This document shows positions 26,599 to 35,113 of a stretch of 64,000 nucleotides of DNA, piece by piece. A model generated the notes under the pieces. That model was not told the DNA's origin. It saw only the letters and a program-made list of their open reading frames with translations, and did not search any database. Where the stretch lies: contig NZ_CP041235.1 in the NCBI RefSeq assembly GCF_014905115.1, positions 1,984,001 to 2,048,000 on the forward strand, given 5' to 3'. A program made the translations under genes and the position numbers. Origin of the DNA: Sulfurimonas sediminis. Its GTDB lineage: Bacteria > Campylobacterota > Campylobacteria > Campylobacterales > Sulfurimonadaceae. Each line of letters starts with the position of its first letter. The first letter of the stretch is position 1.

Positions 26599-28311
26599 CT
26601 AAATCAACTCTTCAAAAACTGTATTTTTTAATTTCTTTTTGACAACACTCTCTATCAGACGCATCATCAAACCCTCATGCTCACTTTTCATTGTTTTGAC
26701 AGCCCTTGCCAACACACGAATATCATACTGACCAGGATAAATTTCCGGTACATTTTTATTGAGATTCAACAGTGTATACACAGCCGTAATTGCAGAACGG
26801 ACCGAATATTCTACAGTAAACACACAATCATCCTTTATCTCACAAAACTGCCCCAAAAAAGCCAGATTCACACTCCCCTTTGGGACAACTTCCGGTCTGT
26901 CTCCTGGAAGCCTTGGCATAAATTGACTCGTTATATACGGCATCATCACAGAAATTACGATACATTCATCAACATATGCCTGCATATTTTCTTCACCTAT
27001 TCCCAAATGATACAGAAGTTCTTTTAGTAACTCTTCTCCGGAACATTCACTCATCTTCTTGTTGATAAAATCGCCTTTGTTATCCGGATAGAGTGCATAT
27101 GCCCAGGCAACGGTATATTCAAATGGCTGGTTTTTATACTGCGGTTGTCTGTTTACCGTAACACTCATAAGCCAGTTCGAATCTTTGATGGTAATAATCC
27201 CGCCCGTTGCCGTTTTGTGCGGCAAAAATTTTCTCTCGGCAAAATGCTCCAAAAGTGTGCGCATTTTTGGACCCTTCGCAGTTATCGTAAAAGATTCCCA
27301 TTTTGTTTTGTCTATATCACTGCAAAAAACTTCCGGTTTCCCAAAAGCCGTATCTTTTTGTGCCAGTTTTTTCCATAATTTCCAACAGGCACCCTCATCC
27401 CGGTTTAAAACAGGAGCATGGTGCATATCTCCAAAAGAAGAGTTTTCCACCATTGAACCGTTAGTAAAAAATATCAAATCATTTTCGCATGTCTCTATAA
27501 CTTCCTCTTTGGAATTTTTCAGCAGATGAATGGCTCTTACCGTCTTTTTATCCTCTTGTATTTCTACTTCCAAATCATTGACTGTAGTGTTAAAAACAAA
27601 ATTGACCCCTTTGTCTTCTAAAAGTTTTTTCAACGGAAGTGTCAAAGAGTCATACTGGTTATATTTGGTAAATACCAAACCCCGCATCGTACTCATTCCC
27701 GGCAAAAGATGCATAAAACGATGCATATAGCGCTTCATTTCAACAACACTGTGCCACGGTTCAAAAGCAAACATACTTCTCCAGTACAACCACATATCTG
27801 TCTCAAAATAGGATGCTTCAAAATACTCTTCAACACTCATAACTCCCAAATCTTCTTCTTTGCTCAAAAGCAGTTTTGTCAGCTCTTTAATGTGCTTTTC
27901 TTCCAGACCCAAATCTGTTGATCGCTGTTTTTCTCCTCTGTTGTATATCACTCTTACTTTTGAAAAATTTGGATCTTTGTCATTGAGTTCTTTAAATTCA
28001 TCAAGAACACTTCTTCCCTCTTCTTCAAGTGAAGGAACACCGGCATACAAATCCCACAAACATTCATAATGCTCTTCCATCTCCCGTCCTCCGCGTGCAA
28101 CGAAACCATTTTGAGGATCACCTGCACCATCAAGTGCGCCACCGACCAGACTACTCTCTTCAAATATCGTTATCTGGTGACCTTGCATATAGCCGTCACG
28201 CATTAAATACTCGGCAGCAGCCAAAGAAGCAATACCCGAACCAATTAAAAAAGCTCGTTTGTTTTCAATGTCTGCAGGTTTACGCGGATGGACTCTTTGA
28301 TAATTATTCAT
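26599..28311 (-). CDS. ohyA: oleate hydratase (MCRA family)
   Basis: From the ATG at 28311, preceded by AAAGGAT, the protein has 570 residues, about the family's usual length. It has the FAD-binding IGSGIASLAAAEYL near residue 22, FEESSLVGGALDG, and RGGREMEEHYECLWDLY, hallmarks of oleate hydratases. These enzymes add water to cis-9 unsaturated fatty acids such as oleate, giving 10-hydroxystearate, and need FAD as a structural cofactor. An in-frame ATG at 28353 is less likely because of the better site at 28311. The gene stands alone; I know it mainly from Firmicutes and other groups, so transfer is possible. Confidence 0.92.
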   Translation of the reverse strand: MNNYQRVHPRKPADIENKRAFLIGSGIASLAAAEYLMRDGYMQGHQITIFEESSLVGGALDGAGDPQNGFVARGGREMEEHYECLWDLYAGVPSLEEEGRSVLDEFKELNDKDPNFSKVRVIYNRGEKQRSTDLGLEEKHIKELTKLLLSKEEDLGVMSVEEYFEASYFETDMWLYWRSMFAFEPWHSVVEMKRYMHRFMHLLPGMSTMRGLVFTKYNQYDSLTLPLKKLLEDKGVNFVFNTTVNDLEVEIQEDKKTVRAIHLLKNSKEEVIETCENDLIFFTNGSMVENSSFGDMHHAPVLNRDEGACWKLWKKLAQKDTAFGKPEVFCSDIDKTKWESFTITAKGPKMRTLLEHFAERKFLPHKTATGGIITIKDSNWLMSVTVNRQPQYKNQPFEYTVAWAYALYPDNKGDFINKKMSECSGEELLKELLYHLGIGEENMQAYVDECIVISVMMPYITSQFMPRLPGDRPEVVPKGSVNLAFLGQFCEIKDDCVFTVEYSVRSAITAVYTLLNLNKNVPEIYPGQYDIRVLARAVKTMKSEHEGLMMRLIESVVKKKLKNTVFEELI

Positions 28312-28380
28312 GACTGGGTATCCTTTATGTAAATAAAATTTCACTATAATCATTATATTACAAATTATCAGGAATATACA

Positions 28381-29331
28381 TTGAAACTTACTTTTTTAGG
28401 AACAAGTGCCGGGAAACCGACAAAAGAGAGAAATGTTACAGCACTTGCACTCGAATTTGACCAGGACAGTAAATGGTATCTTTTTGACTGCGGGGAAGCT
28501 ACCCAGCATCAGATACTCAGAACTTCTCTCAGTGTCGGCAAACTCTGCACAATCTTTATCACCCATCTTCACGGCGACCACTACTACGGACTGCCGGGAC
28601 TGCTCTCTTCAAAAACACTCGACAAAGCCTTCTCCCCTCTTACAGTTTACGGACCAAAAGGGATAAAACGCTTTTTGGAATGTGTTACAGATACCTCACA
28701 AGAGCATCTGGGTTATCAACTCGAAATCATTGAAATAGAAGCAGACACTACACTGCACTTTGACAAATTTTCACTCAAAGTTCTCCCGCTTGTACATTCT
28801 GTAGAGAGTTTTGCCTATTGTATACACGAACATGACATAACAAATAAACTTGATGAGCAAAAACTACGACTAGAAGGGCTTGAACCCTCAGCGCTCTATG
28901 GAGAACTCAAACGCGGAAACAACATTGTCCACAAAGGAAAAGAGTTTCTCTCAAGTAAATATATGCTTGCGCCAATACCCGGAAGAACCCTCATAATAGC
29001 CGGAGACAACAGTGAGCCTGATATTTTGGGAACACATCTTGACAACCTTGACCTGCTGGTACATGAGAGCACCTACACACAGGAAGTGTATGATGCCCTG
29101 CCGACAAAGTTTCTGCACACTACGGCAAAAAAACTGGGAAAAGCGGCACAAAAACATCATGTCAAAAACCTTATAGCAACCCATATCAGTGCAAGATACA
29201 CACAGGGCAGCACTTACAATGCACAGACGGTATGTGACGAGATACAAAGCTTTTACAAAGGAGAATGTTTTGTTGCCAGTGATTTTGATGTTTTTTATCT
29301 CAGCAGAGATAAAAAACTTGAAAAGTCATAA
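28381..29331 (+). CDS. rnz: ribonuclease Z
   Basis: The 316-residue metallo-beta-lactamase-fold nuclease trims the 3' end of tRNA precursors. It starts at a TTG and begins MKLTFLGTSAGKPTKERN, typical of RNase Z. The zinc ligands are visible in THLHGDHYYGLPG, the AGDNSEPD segment, VHESTY and THISARY. The gene is convergent with the ArsR regulator, 15 bases apart. Confidence 0.94.
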   Translation: MKLTFLGTSAGKPTKERNVTALALEFDQDSKWYLFDCGEATQHQILRTSLSVGKLCTIFITHLHGDHYYGLPGLLSSKTLDKAFSPLTVYGPKGIKRFLECVTDTSQEHLGYQLEIIEIEADTTLHFDKFSLKVLPLVHSVESFAYCIHEHDITNKLDEQKLRLEGLEPSALYGELKRGNNIVHKGKEFLSSKYMLAPIPGRTLIIAGDNSEPDILGTHLDNLDLLVHESTYTQEVYDALPTKFLHTTAKKLGKAAQKHHVKNLIATHISARYTQGSTYNAQTVCDEIQSFYKGECFVASDFDVFYLSRDKKLEKS

Positions 29332-29346
29332 TTTTCGCATCATCTG

Positions 29347-29706
29347 TTAACTGAAAAAAAGTTCTCTGTTGGCATCGAAGTTTTCAACCAGAGTGTTGAA
29401 GCAACTGCCGAGTTCGCGGATTGTTTCCATATTTGGCTCTATATAAATTTTATTTGATTTTTTTTCCATCGTAATAATGCCTGCTTCACGAAGCTCTTTG
29501 AGATGTTTGGAGATTGTAGGCAGAGAAAAGTCAAAATGCTCTGCAATTGTGCTTACACAGGTCGCATGCGGGCTGACTTTGACATTCGGATCTTTTTTGT
29601 CAAGCGAACATGTATAGCCACCGGTAAAAACATTTTTAAAAATTAAAAAACGCGTTTCATTCCCCAGTGCCTTGAATATCTTGATTTTTTGTTGCATATC
29701 TAGCAT
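29347..29706 (-). CDS. ArsR-family transcriptional regulator
   Basis: From the ATG at 29706 (AAGGA five bases before) the protein has 119 residues, normal for ArsR/SmtB repressors. A winged helix-turn-helix spans about 40-85 (TIAEHFDFSLPTISKHLKEL). Two cysteines, in GGYTCSL and HATCVST, lie just before the recognition helices and could sense metal or reactive sulfur. It is divergent from a rhodanese gene with a perfect palindrome between them, so it probably controls that gene. Ligand is not known. Confidence 0.85.
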   Translation of the reverse strand: MLDMQQKIKIFKALGNETRFLIFKNVFTGGYTCSLDKKDPNVKVSPHATCVSTIAEHFDFSLPTISKHLKELREAGIITMEKKSNKIYIEPNMETIRELGSCFNTLVENFDANRELFFS

Positions 29707-29714
29707 GAGTGTCC

Positions 29715-29782
29715 TTGACATTTTAATTATAAAATTATACCATACTCTCATCTATTTAGTTAAATGCCTAATTAAGCATTTA
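29715..29782 (+). promoter_or_regulatory. rhodanese promoter with candidate ArsR operator
   Basis: TTGACA at 29715-29720 is followed at about 17 bases by a weak -10 region (TACCAT, 29738-29743). Downstream is the perfect inverted repeat TAAATGC (29761-29767), eight bases, GCATTTA (29776-29782). The 7-8-7 layout resembles operators of dimeric ArsR repressors and would block transcription of the rhodanese gene at 29816. Confidence 0.55.
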
Positions 29783-29815
29783 GCTATTAGCTTATTTCAA
29801 AACAAAGGAAGAGCA

Positions 29816-30283
29816 ATGAAAAAATTGTTCCTAATCATTACATTGTTGAGTACAAATCTGCTTATGGCAGATATTGCAAACAAAATGGTGCTTATCAAAG
29901 AAGCCAGGAAAGTTGTAGGAGAAATGCCGGCAAAACAACTTAAAACTTTACTTGATGAAGGTGAAGATGTTATTGTTCTGGATGTCAGAGAGAGCGAGCA
30001 AAGAGCAGAGGGGGATATTCCCTATGATGAATTCAACAAGGAAAACTTTATAGCTATTACCCGTGGCAATCTGGAATGGAAAGTGGCTCAAAAGATCAAA
30101 GACCCTGATGCCCTCATAGTAACATTTTGCCGTAGTGGAGGAAGAGGTGCTTTGGCAGCAGAAGTGCTTAGAAAAATGGGTTACAAACATGCAACAACAC
30201 TCAAAGGCGGACTCAAAGGCTGGGTAAAAGCCGGATACCCTGTAAAAACAGGTTTGGGTGAACTTGTATTAACCAAGCAATAG
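29816..30283 (+). CDS. periplasmic rhodanese-like sulfurtransferase
   Basis: From the ATG at 29816 (AAAGGAAG before it) the protein has 155 residues with a signal peptide (1-18, ending LLMA). The rhodanese domain has VIVLDVRESEQ and the active loop CRSGGRG, whose cysteine would carry a persulfide. An in-frame ATG at 29672 would start inside the regulator gene and is rejected. With the DsrE-like exported protein that follows it suggests periplasmic sulfur transfer. Confidence 0.88.
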   Translation: MKKLFLIITLLSTNLLMADIANKMVLIKEARKVVGEMPAKQLKTLLDEGEDVIVLDVRESEQRAEGDIPYDEFNKENFIAITRGNLEWKVAQKIKDPDALIVTFCRSGGRGALAAEVLRKMGYKHATTLKGGLKGWVKAGYPVKTGLGELVLTKQ

Positions 30284-30339
30284 TATAATTTTATATAAAT
30301 TTTACTTATCTTAAGTAATATGTTTAAAAGGAAGATATA

Positions 30340-30807
30340 ATGAAAAAAATACTATTGATTGTAAGTTTGCTGTTTAGTCTGGTTCAGGCTGAAGATGAAA
30401 GTGCAAAAGTGGTGTATGATTTGACAACAAAAAACCTGGCAAAATTTGAAAGAAATATACTCAAGGGAATTGTTTTTAACAAAACACTCTATGCAAACCA
30501 ACTCAAAGAACTTGATGTTGCTGTCGTTATTCACGGAGGCGCCTATAGATTTTTTGTACAGGATTTAGACAGCACAATCTTTAAAAATGATGACAAACTG
30601 CAAAAAATGTATAAAGAACTTAAAAAACGTATTGCTTCTATGGCAGACACCTATGATGTAGAGTTTTTGATGTGTGGGGCAGCAATGCAGCGAAACAAGC
30701 TTACAAAAAAAGACATTGTACCTTTTGTAACAATCATTCCTAATTCAACCATAGGCCTCATCAATAAACAAAATGAGGGATATGCCTATATTCCGGTAGG
30801 AGACTAG
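30340..30807 (+). CDS. exported DsrE-like protein
   Basis: The 155-residue protein has a signal peptide (1-17, ending LVQA) and a DsrE/DsrF-type fold signature: VAVVIHGGAYRFF in the middle and a cysteine in VEFLMCGAAMQ near residue 110, the position of the sulfur-carrying cysteine in DsrE relatives. It follows the rhodanese by 56 bases in the same direction. Together they may relay sulfane sulfur in the periplasm; this is inference from families and order. Confidence 0.75.
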   Translation: MKKILLIVSLLFSLVQAEDESAKVVYDLTTKNLAKFERNILKGIVFNKTLYANQLKELDVAVVIHGGAYRFFVQDLDSTIFKNDDKLQKMYKELKKRIASMADTYDVEFLMCGAAMQRNKLTKKDIVPFVTIIPNSTIGLINKQNEGYAYIPVGD

Positions 30808-30875
30808 GCACTGTAACCAAAACGGAATAAAAAAAGACTACAATTTCCAAACCCACTAAAAATGGAGAAAAACAG

Positions 30876-31109
30876 ATGCATGAGAGAGAGTTTACGATAG
30901 ATGCAAACAATCCCGAGTTGGAGTTTTTTTGTGATTTGGATGATGCCTATGCAAAAAGTATTTGTGAAAATGAACTTGAAATTCCAGAGAATTGTATTAA
31001 AAAAATAGAGTGTTTTGAGGATGCTTTTAAAATATATCTGCAACCGTCGCGTCACTACTACAGAGATGACTGGTATGTCAATCTGACCCGTTTGGATTAT
31101 GTTTCATAA
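30876..31109 (+). CDS. small acidic protein of unknown function
   Basis: The 77-residue protein begins MHEREFTIDANN and is rich in Asp, Glu and aromatic residues, with two cysteines (FFCDL and SICEN) plus one in KIECF. An AATGGAGAAA site precedes the ATG. No family is recognised. Its end overlaps the end of the convergent DUF523 gene by 32 bases. The good ribosome site and complete frame support a real gene. Confidence 0.6.
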   Translation: MHEREFTIDANNPELEFFCDLDDAYAKSICENELEIPENCIKKIECFEDAFKIYLQPSRHYYRDDWYVNLTRLDYVS

Positions 31110-31551
31110 ATGAACACTCGTCTTCTATTTTAATATCCTTATAGTGTGCCTGCATAAGCTCGGCGGCAATGCCGTTGCCAAGAGCTATAGGATCTTTTTT
31201 TTCATCCAGAATCGGCGTTGTGCCATAGCCGCAGCTTGGTGATTTAGATTTAAGAATAATGCGGTCAACTTGCGGGTGAGCTGCTATAAAAGTATTGATT
31301 TCATCTTCTAACAGTTTTGTCACATCCTTGTTTGTTTCATCAGTAACAATTCTGTTTTCACCTTCTCTCAGCATAACATTAATGCGTTCTCTGGGTGTTC
31401 CAAAAAGCGGTGCTTCAGGACAAAATGGAATTATTTCATACCCTTTTAACCCTTCTGCAACCGCACTTATCTTTTTTGTTTTCCCATCATAACGGCATTG
31501 CTCACCCAAAATACATGCCGAAACAACTACCTTTTTTTTAACAAATGACAA
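31078..31551 (-). CDS. DUF523 family protein
   Basis: The 157-residue protein shows the DUF523 cysteines: VSACILGEQCRYDGK at the start, CPE near 44 and SPSCGYG near 107. Biochemical function is not known. It overlaps the upstream aldehyde dehydrogenase gene by 14 bases and is probably translated with it. Confidence 0.85.
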   Translation of the reverse strand: MSFVKKKVVVSACILGEQCRYDGKTKKISAVAEGLKGYEIIPFCPEAPLFGTPRERINVMLREGENRIVTDETNKDVTKLLEDEINTFIAAHPQVDRIILKSKSPSCGYGTTPILDEKKDPIALGNGIAAELMQAHYKDIKIEDECSFMKHNPNGSD

Positions 31552-32959
31552 TGGACTTTAACTCCGTCATCTCTTCTATGGCAAAACGCGGACCTTCACG
31601 CCCTACACCACTAAGTTTCACTCCACCATAAGGCTGTATATCAAAACGAAGTGTCGGCATATCATTTATGACAATTCCACCAGCATCAAGCTCATCTATC
31701 GCACGGTTTGTAAGATTTAAATCATTTGTAAATATTGAAAACTGCAAGCCATAAGGCGAACCATTCATTCTCTCAACCGCATCGTCAAAATCAGCCACCT
31801 TCACCAGTGAAACTATCGGTGCAAAAACCTCTTCACAGATAATTGCCATATCATCTCTGACATTTGCCATCACACAGGGGTAAAAAGTTCTCCCCTCCAA
31901 ACGCGGAACCAACAATGGAATGGCTCCCTCTTTTATAGCCGCATCCACCCACGCCATCGCGCGTTGGCATGATTCATCATCTATAAGCGGGCCCATAAAT
32001 GTTTCTTCATCATAAGGACTGCCTACTTTTAATTTCTTTGTTGCTTTTGCCATCAACTCTGCAAACTCATCATAAATATCTTCTTGCACATAAATTCTTT
32101 GCAAAGATATACACACCTGACCGGAATTGACAAAAGCACCCATGGCACATTTTGTGGCTGCATAGGCCAGGTCAGCCGATTTTTCTATGAATGTCGCTGC
32201 ATTGCCTCCGAGTTCAAGCCCTATTTTTTTAATCCCGGCATTTTTTGTAATAATGTTACCAACAGGAACACTCCCCGTAAAACTGATCACACGCGGAATA
32301 TCACTTGTAATCAAAGCATTCCCCACTTCAGCATCACCATATACTACACTCAAAGCATCAGGTACGGCATAATCACTCTCAATAAAAAGCTTTGCAAATT
32401 TATATGCAGTCAACGGTGCTTCGGGTGTCGGTTTAAGCACTACAGCATTTCCCGCTACAAGTGCTGGTCCGAGCTTGTGCGCCACGAGGTTTAAAGGAAA
32501 GTTAAAAGGTGTAATAGCCACTACAACACCTGCTGGTTCGCGTCGAAAAAAGCTAAGTGTTTTTTTTCCGCTTGGCATTGCATCAGTGTTAATTGTCTCC
32601 CCATGCATAGTCCGCATTGTTTCCGCTGAGAGGGTTATAGTCTCAATACAGCGTTCAACCTCTATGCGTGAAAAAGTTATAGGTTTGCCCACTTCGTCTG
32701 TAATGGTTTTTGCCAAATCTTCTTTATTTTCTTGAAGCTTTTTTGCAACATCAAGGAGCCATGCACAACGCTGTGCCAATGTACTCTTTTTAGCAAATAC
32801 CGCAGCCTCCTTTGCAATTTTTAAGGCTTTTTTTGCATCTTCTTCACTGCATACAGGTGCAGTTGAGACTACTTCTCCGTTATAAGGGGACTTTCTTTGG
32901 CTCACTTCAGCTTTACCAACTTCTGTAGAACCGAAAAATATTTTTGCTTCTTTCATCAC
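31538..32959 (-). CDS. NAD(P)-dependent aldehyde dehydrogenase
   Basis: The 473-residue enzyme oxidises an aldehyde to the acid. The nucleotide-binding part has TPFNFPLNL and VLKPTPEAPLTA; catalytic residues are Glu in LELGGNAATF and Cys in NSGQVCIS. The sequence style is that of the GapN/lactaldehyde-type branch of the superfamily. The substrate cannot be fixed from sequence. It forms a two-gene operon with the DUF523 gene. Confidence 0.88.
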   Translation of the reverse strand: MMKEAKIFFGSTEVGKAEVSQRKSPYNGEVVSTAPVCSEEDAKKALKIAKEAAVFAKKSTLAQRCAWLLDVAKKLQENKEDLAKTITDEVGKPITFSRIEVERCIETITLSAETMRTMHGETINTDAMPSGKKTLSFFRREPAGVVVAITPFNFPLNLVAHKLGPALVAGNAVVLKPTPEAPLTAYKFAKLFIESDYAVPDALSVVYGDAEVGNALITSDIPRVISFTGSVPVGNIITKNAGIKKIGLELGGNAATFIEKSADLAYAATKCAMGAFVNSGQVCISLQRIYVQEDIYDEFAELMAKATKKLKVGSPYDEETFMGPLIDDESCQRAMAWVDAAIKEGAIPLLVPRLEGRTFYPCVMANVRDDMAIICEEVFAPIVSLVKVADFDDAVERMNGSPYGLQFSIFTNDLNLTNRAIDELDAGGIVINDMPTLRFDIQPYGGVKLSGVGREGPRFAIEEMTELKSIVIC

Positions 32960-33030
32960 TTTTTCCTAAGATATCATTTTATAGTAAGAAAATTATATCA
33001 TTTTAATTGTAATCTAAATATAATTACAGA

Positions 33031-33429
33031 ATGAAAACCTTTATAACAACTCTGTTTTTAGCCTCTTCTTTGTTCGGATTTGTAACAGACAAATGGCTGC
33101 ATGATTATGATAAAGCCCTCAGTCTGGCACAAAAAGAGCAGAAAAATATCTACCTCTTTGTTGGAGCGGACAAATGCCACTTTTGCAAAAGATTTAAAGA
33201 GACAACACTTTCTCAAAAAAAAGTCATCAACAAACTGCGTCAGAACTATATTCTCTTATATCTTTCCCGTGACCGGCACTTTATTCCAAAAAAATTCCAG
33301 AGATTCGGCGTTCCAAGGCACTATTTTCTTGATTCAGAGGGAAAAATTTTATTTGAAAGTTTCGGAGTGCTTGAGCCCGCAGGCTTTTTTACTCTTCTTG
33401 ATGAAGCTGATTTAAATTCAGACGACTAA
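33031..33429 (+). CDS. exported thioredoxin-fold protein
   Basis: The 132-residue protein has a signal peptide (about 1-16, ending SSLFG) and a thioredoxin-like domain with the redox pair CHFC in GADKCHFCKRFKE, plus a VPRHYFLD segment holding the conserved cis-proline region. It resembles small periplasmic DUF255 or SoxW-type thioredoxins and may reduce periplasmic disulfides or persulfides. Its end overlaps the convergent HD-GYP gene by four bases. Confidence 0.8.
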   Translation: MKTFITTLFLASSLFGFVTDKWLHDYDKALSLAQKEQKNIYLFVGADKCHFCKRFKETTLSQKKVINKLRQNYILLYLSRDRHFIPKKFQRFGVPRHYFLDSEGKILFESFGVLEPAGFFTLLDEADLNSDD

Positions 33430-34514
33430 GAGCAGGCAACATCACAATACCGGTCTCTTATTTTTTTAAAATCCTCAATATTATTTAAAAATATATCAAC
33501 AAGCAGAGGGTCGAAGTGTCTTCCTTTTTCTTCTTCAAACATTGCAACAATATCTTCATCCTTCCAGGCTTTTTTATAGACTCTTTCGCTCCCAAGTGCA
33601 TCAAAAACATCTGCCACAGCAGTAATTCTTGCATATAGGCTTATATCTTCTCCCGCCAAACCTCTTGGATATCCTGAACCATCATATTTTTCATGATGCT
33701 CATAAGCGACAGTGGCTGCAATTTGTAAAAGTTCTTTATCACTGTGTCTGAGCATTTCGTACCCCAAAGTCGTATGTGTTTTCATAATTTCACTCTCTTG
33801 AGCGGTATGTCTTCCTGGTTTATTGAGTATGGCATCAGATATACCTACTTTTCCGATATCATGCATTGGACTTGCTTCTTTTAACATTTGTGCATGAAAT
33901 TTATCCATACCACTGTACTCCGCCAACAAGCGGGAATATTCCGCCACCCGCCTAACATGGTTTCCTGTCTCTTTGGAACGGCTCTCACCGATTGTTCCCA
34001 TTGTAAATATGATTTCTTTTTGCGTTTCACGAATCTCTTTGTTTAAAGCTACTATATCTTTAATTCTTCTGTGTACCTCTTCTTGAAGATACTCATTCAT
34101 ATTTTCCATATTTTTCTGTAACTCTTGCAAAGCTTTTTTATCTGTAATATTTTCTCTCAGTGCATGGTAACCGACCACTTCATCCCTCTCATCCGTATAG
34201 GGTGCAATATGTGCATTAACCCAGTAGGCACTCCCGTCTTTGGCTCTGTTTTTAATCTCGCCATACCACTCTTTTCCCGATTTCAAAGTACTCCACATAT
34301 CTGCAAACAGCTCTTTAGGCATATCAGAATGTCTTAAAATATTATGGTTTTTTCCTAAAAGTTCTTCTTTGGAATATTTACTTATTTTGCAAAATGCTTC
34401 ACTGGCATAAACAATCTTTCCATGCAAATCAGTTGCAGAAAAAATCACCTCTTTGTCAAATGTCTGAAGCAAATATTCTTTGTCCATTATGGTATTTAAA
34501 AAATTATTTTTCAC
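33426..34514 (-). CDS. PAS and HD-GYP domain protein, likely c-di-GMP phosphodiesterase
   Basis: The 362-residue cytoplasmic protein has an N-terminal PAS domain (about 15-130: DLHGKIVYASEAFCKISKYSKEELLG), a short coiled coil and an HD-GYP domain. Catalytic signatures are HDIGKVGI and HHEKYDGSGYPRGL. HD-GYP enzymes hydrolyse c-di-GMP to pGpG or GMP. The PAS resembles those of Aer-type redox receptors, so a redox or oxygen signal is plausible. There is no operon partner. Confidence 0.9.
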   Translation of the reverse strand: MKNNFLNTIMDKEYLLQTFDKEVIFSATDLHGKIVYASEAFCKISKYSKEELLGKNHNILRHSDMPKELFADMWSTLKSGKEWYGEIKNRAKDGSAYWVNAHIAPYTDERDEVVGYHALRENITDKKALQELQKNMENMNEYLQEEVHRRIKDIVALNKEIRETQKEIIFTMGTIGESRSKETGNHVRRVAEYSRLLAEYSGMDKFHAQMLKEASPMHDIGKVGISDAILNKPGRHTAQESEIMKTHTTLGYEMLRHSDKELLQIAATVAYEHHEKYDGSGYPRGLAGEDISLYARITAVADVFDALGSERVYKKAWKDEDIVAMFEEEKGRHFDPLLVDIFLNNIEDFKKIRDRYCDVACS

Positions 34515-34567
34515 AATAACATCCCTCTGTACTCACGCTCACTCTGCATAGTTTAGCATATATTAAA

Positions 34568-34897
34568 TTAAATTGTAATATTTTCCAATATTTCTATATT
34601 TTTCGGAGTCACAATCAGTGCATCAAACATATAATCAGGATCCAAAGCATTTTTTTTCATATATACATGGGCGGTTTTTATAAGGCGGGAGAGTTTTGTC
34701 GGTGTTATATTTTGGATGGCGAGTTCATAATCTTCGCCGCTTTTTACTTCTACAAAATGCAAAACATCATCTTTCGTGGCAATAATATCAATCTCGCCAA
34801 AGCGGGAATAAAAGTTCCGTTCTATTATTTGATAGCCGTTTTGGGTTAGGACAGAAACAGCTTTATCTTCTGCTATGTTTCCTTTTGCTCTGCTCAT
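34568..34897 (-). CDS. UPF0102/YraN family protein
   Basis: From the ATG at 34897 the protein has 109 residues, the normal YraN length, with the nuclease-like core RNFYSRFGEIDIIATKDDVLHFVEVKSG. A start at 34963 would add 22 residues encoded by the adjacent repeat and is rejected. An AAAGGA site lies ten bases before the chosen ATG. Function is unknown; the fold resembles PD-(D/E)XK nucleases. Confidence 0.85.
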   Translation of the reverse strand: MSRAKGNIAEDKAVSVLTQNGYQIIERNFYSRFGEIDIIATKDDVLHFVEVKSGEDYELAIQNITPTKLSRLIKTAHVYMKKNALDPDYMFDALIVTPKNIEILENITI

Positions 34898-34937
34898 GGG
34901 TTTATGTCCTTTCTTGGCAATTTTCAAAGCAACTCTC

Positions 34938-35104
34938 AGCCCAGACTGAAGTCTCAATGCCATTAAGTTAAGAAAATTAATGCTTTCTCGGAACCGGTAC
35001 TTCAGTGCCGGCTGAGAGTGGCAAGACTATTGCAACAGCCGGCACTGAAGTACCGGTTCCAAATAAATGCTTAACTTAATGGCATTGAGGTTTTAACCTG
35101 GGCT
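34938..35104. repeat. R1-related long palindrome with three nested arm pairs
   Basis: Three perfect inverted arm pairs nest around one centre: AGCCCAG (34938-34944) with 35098-35104; CTCAATGCCATTAAG and five more bases (34953-34972) with 35070-35089; and a 25-base arm starting GGAACCGGTACTTCAG (34990-35014) with 35036-35060. The inner arm is the same module as in repeat R1 near 10.8 kb. The 167-bp structure fills the gap between YraN and the molybdoenzyme gene and has no credible coding capacity. Confidence 0.85.
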
Positions 35105-35113
35105 AGTGTTCGT

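Noticed and set aside
29672-29815. Upstream start for the rhodanese gene
   Set aside because: It would begin inside the divergent regulator; the ATG at 29816 has a good ribosome site and a proper signal peptide.
34898-34963. 22-residue N-terminal extension of YraN
   Set aside because: The extra codons come from the palindromic repeat and the shorter form fits the family length and has its own ribosome site.
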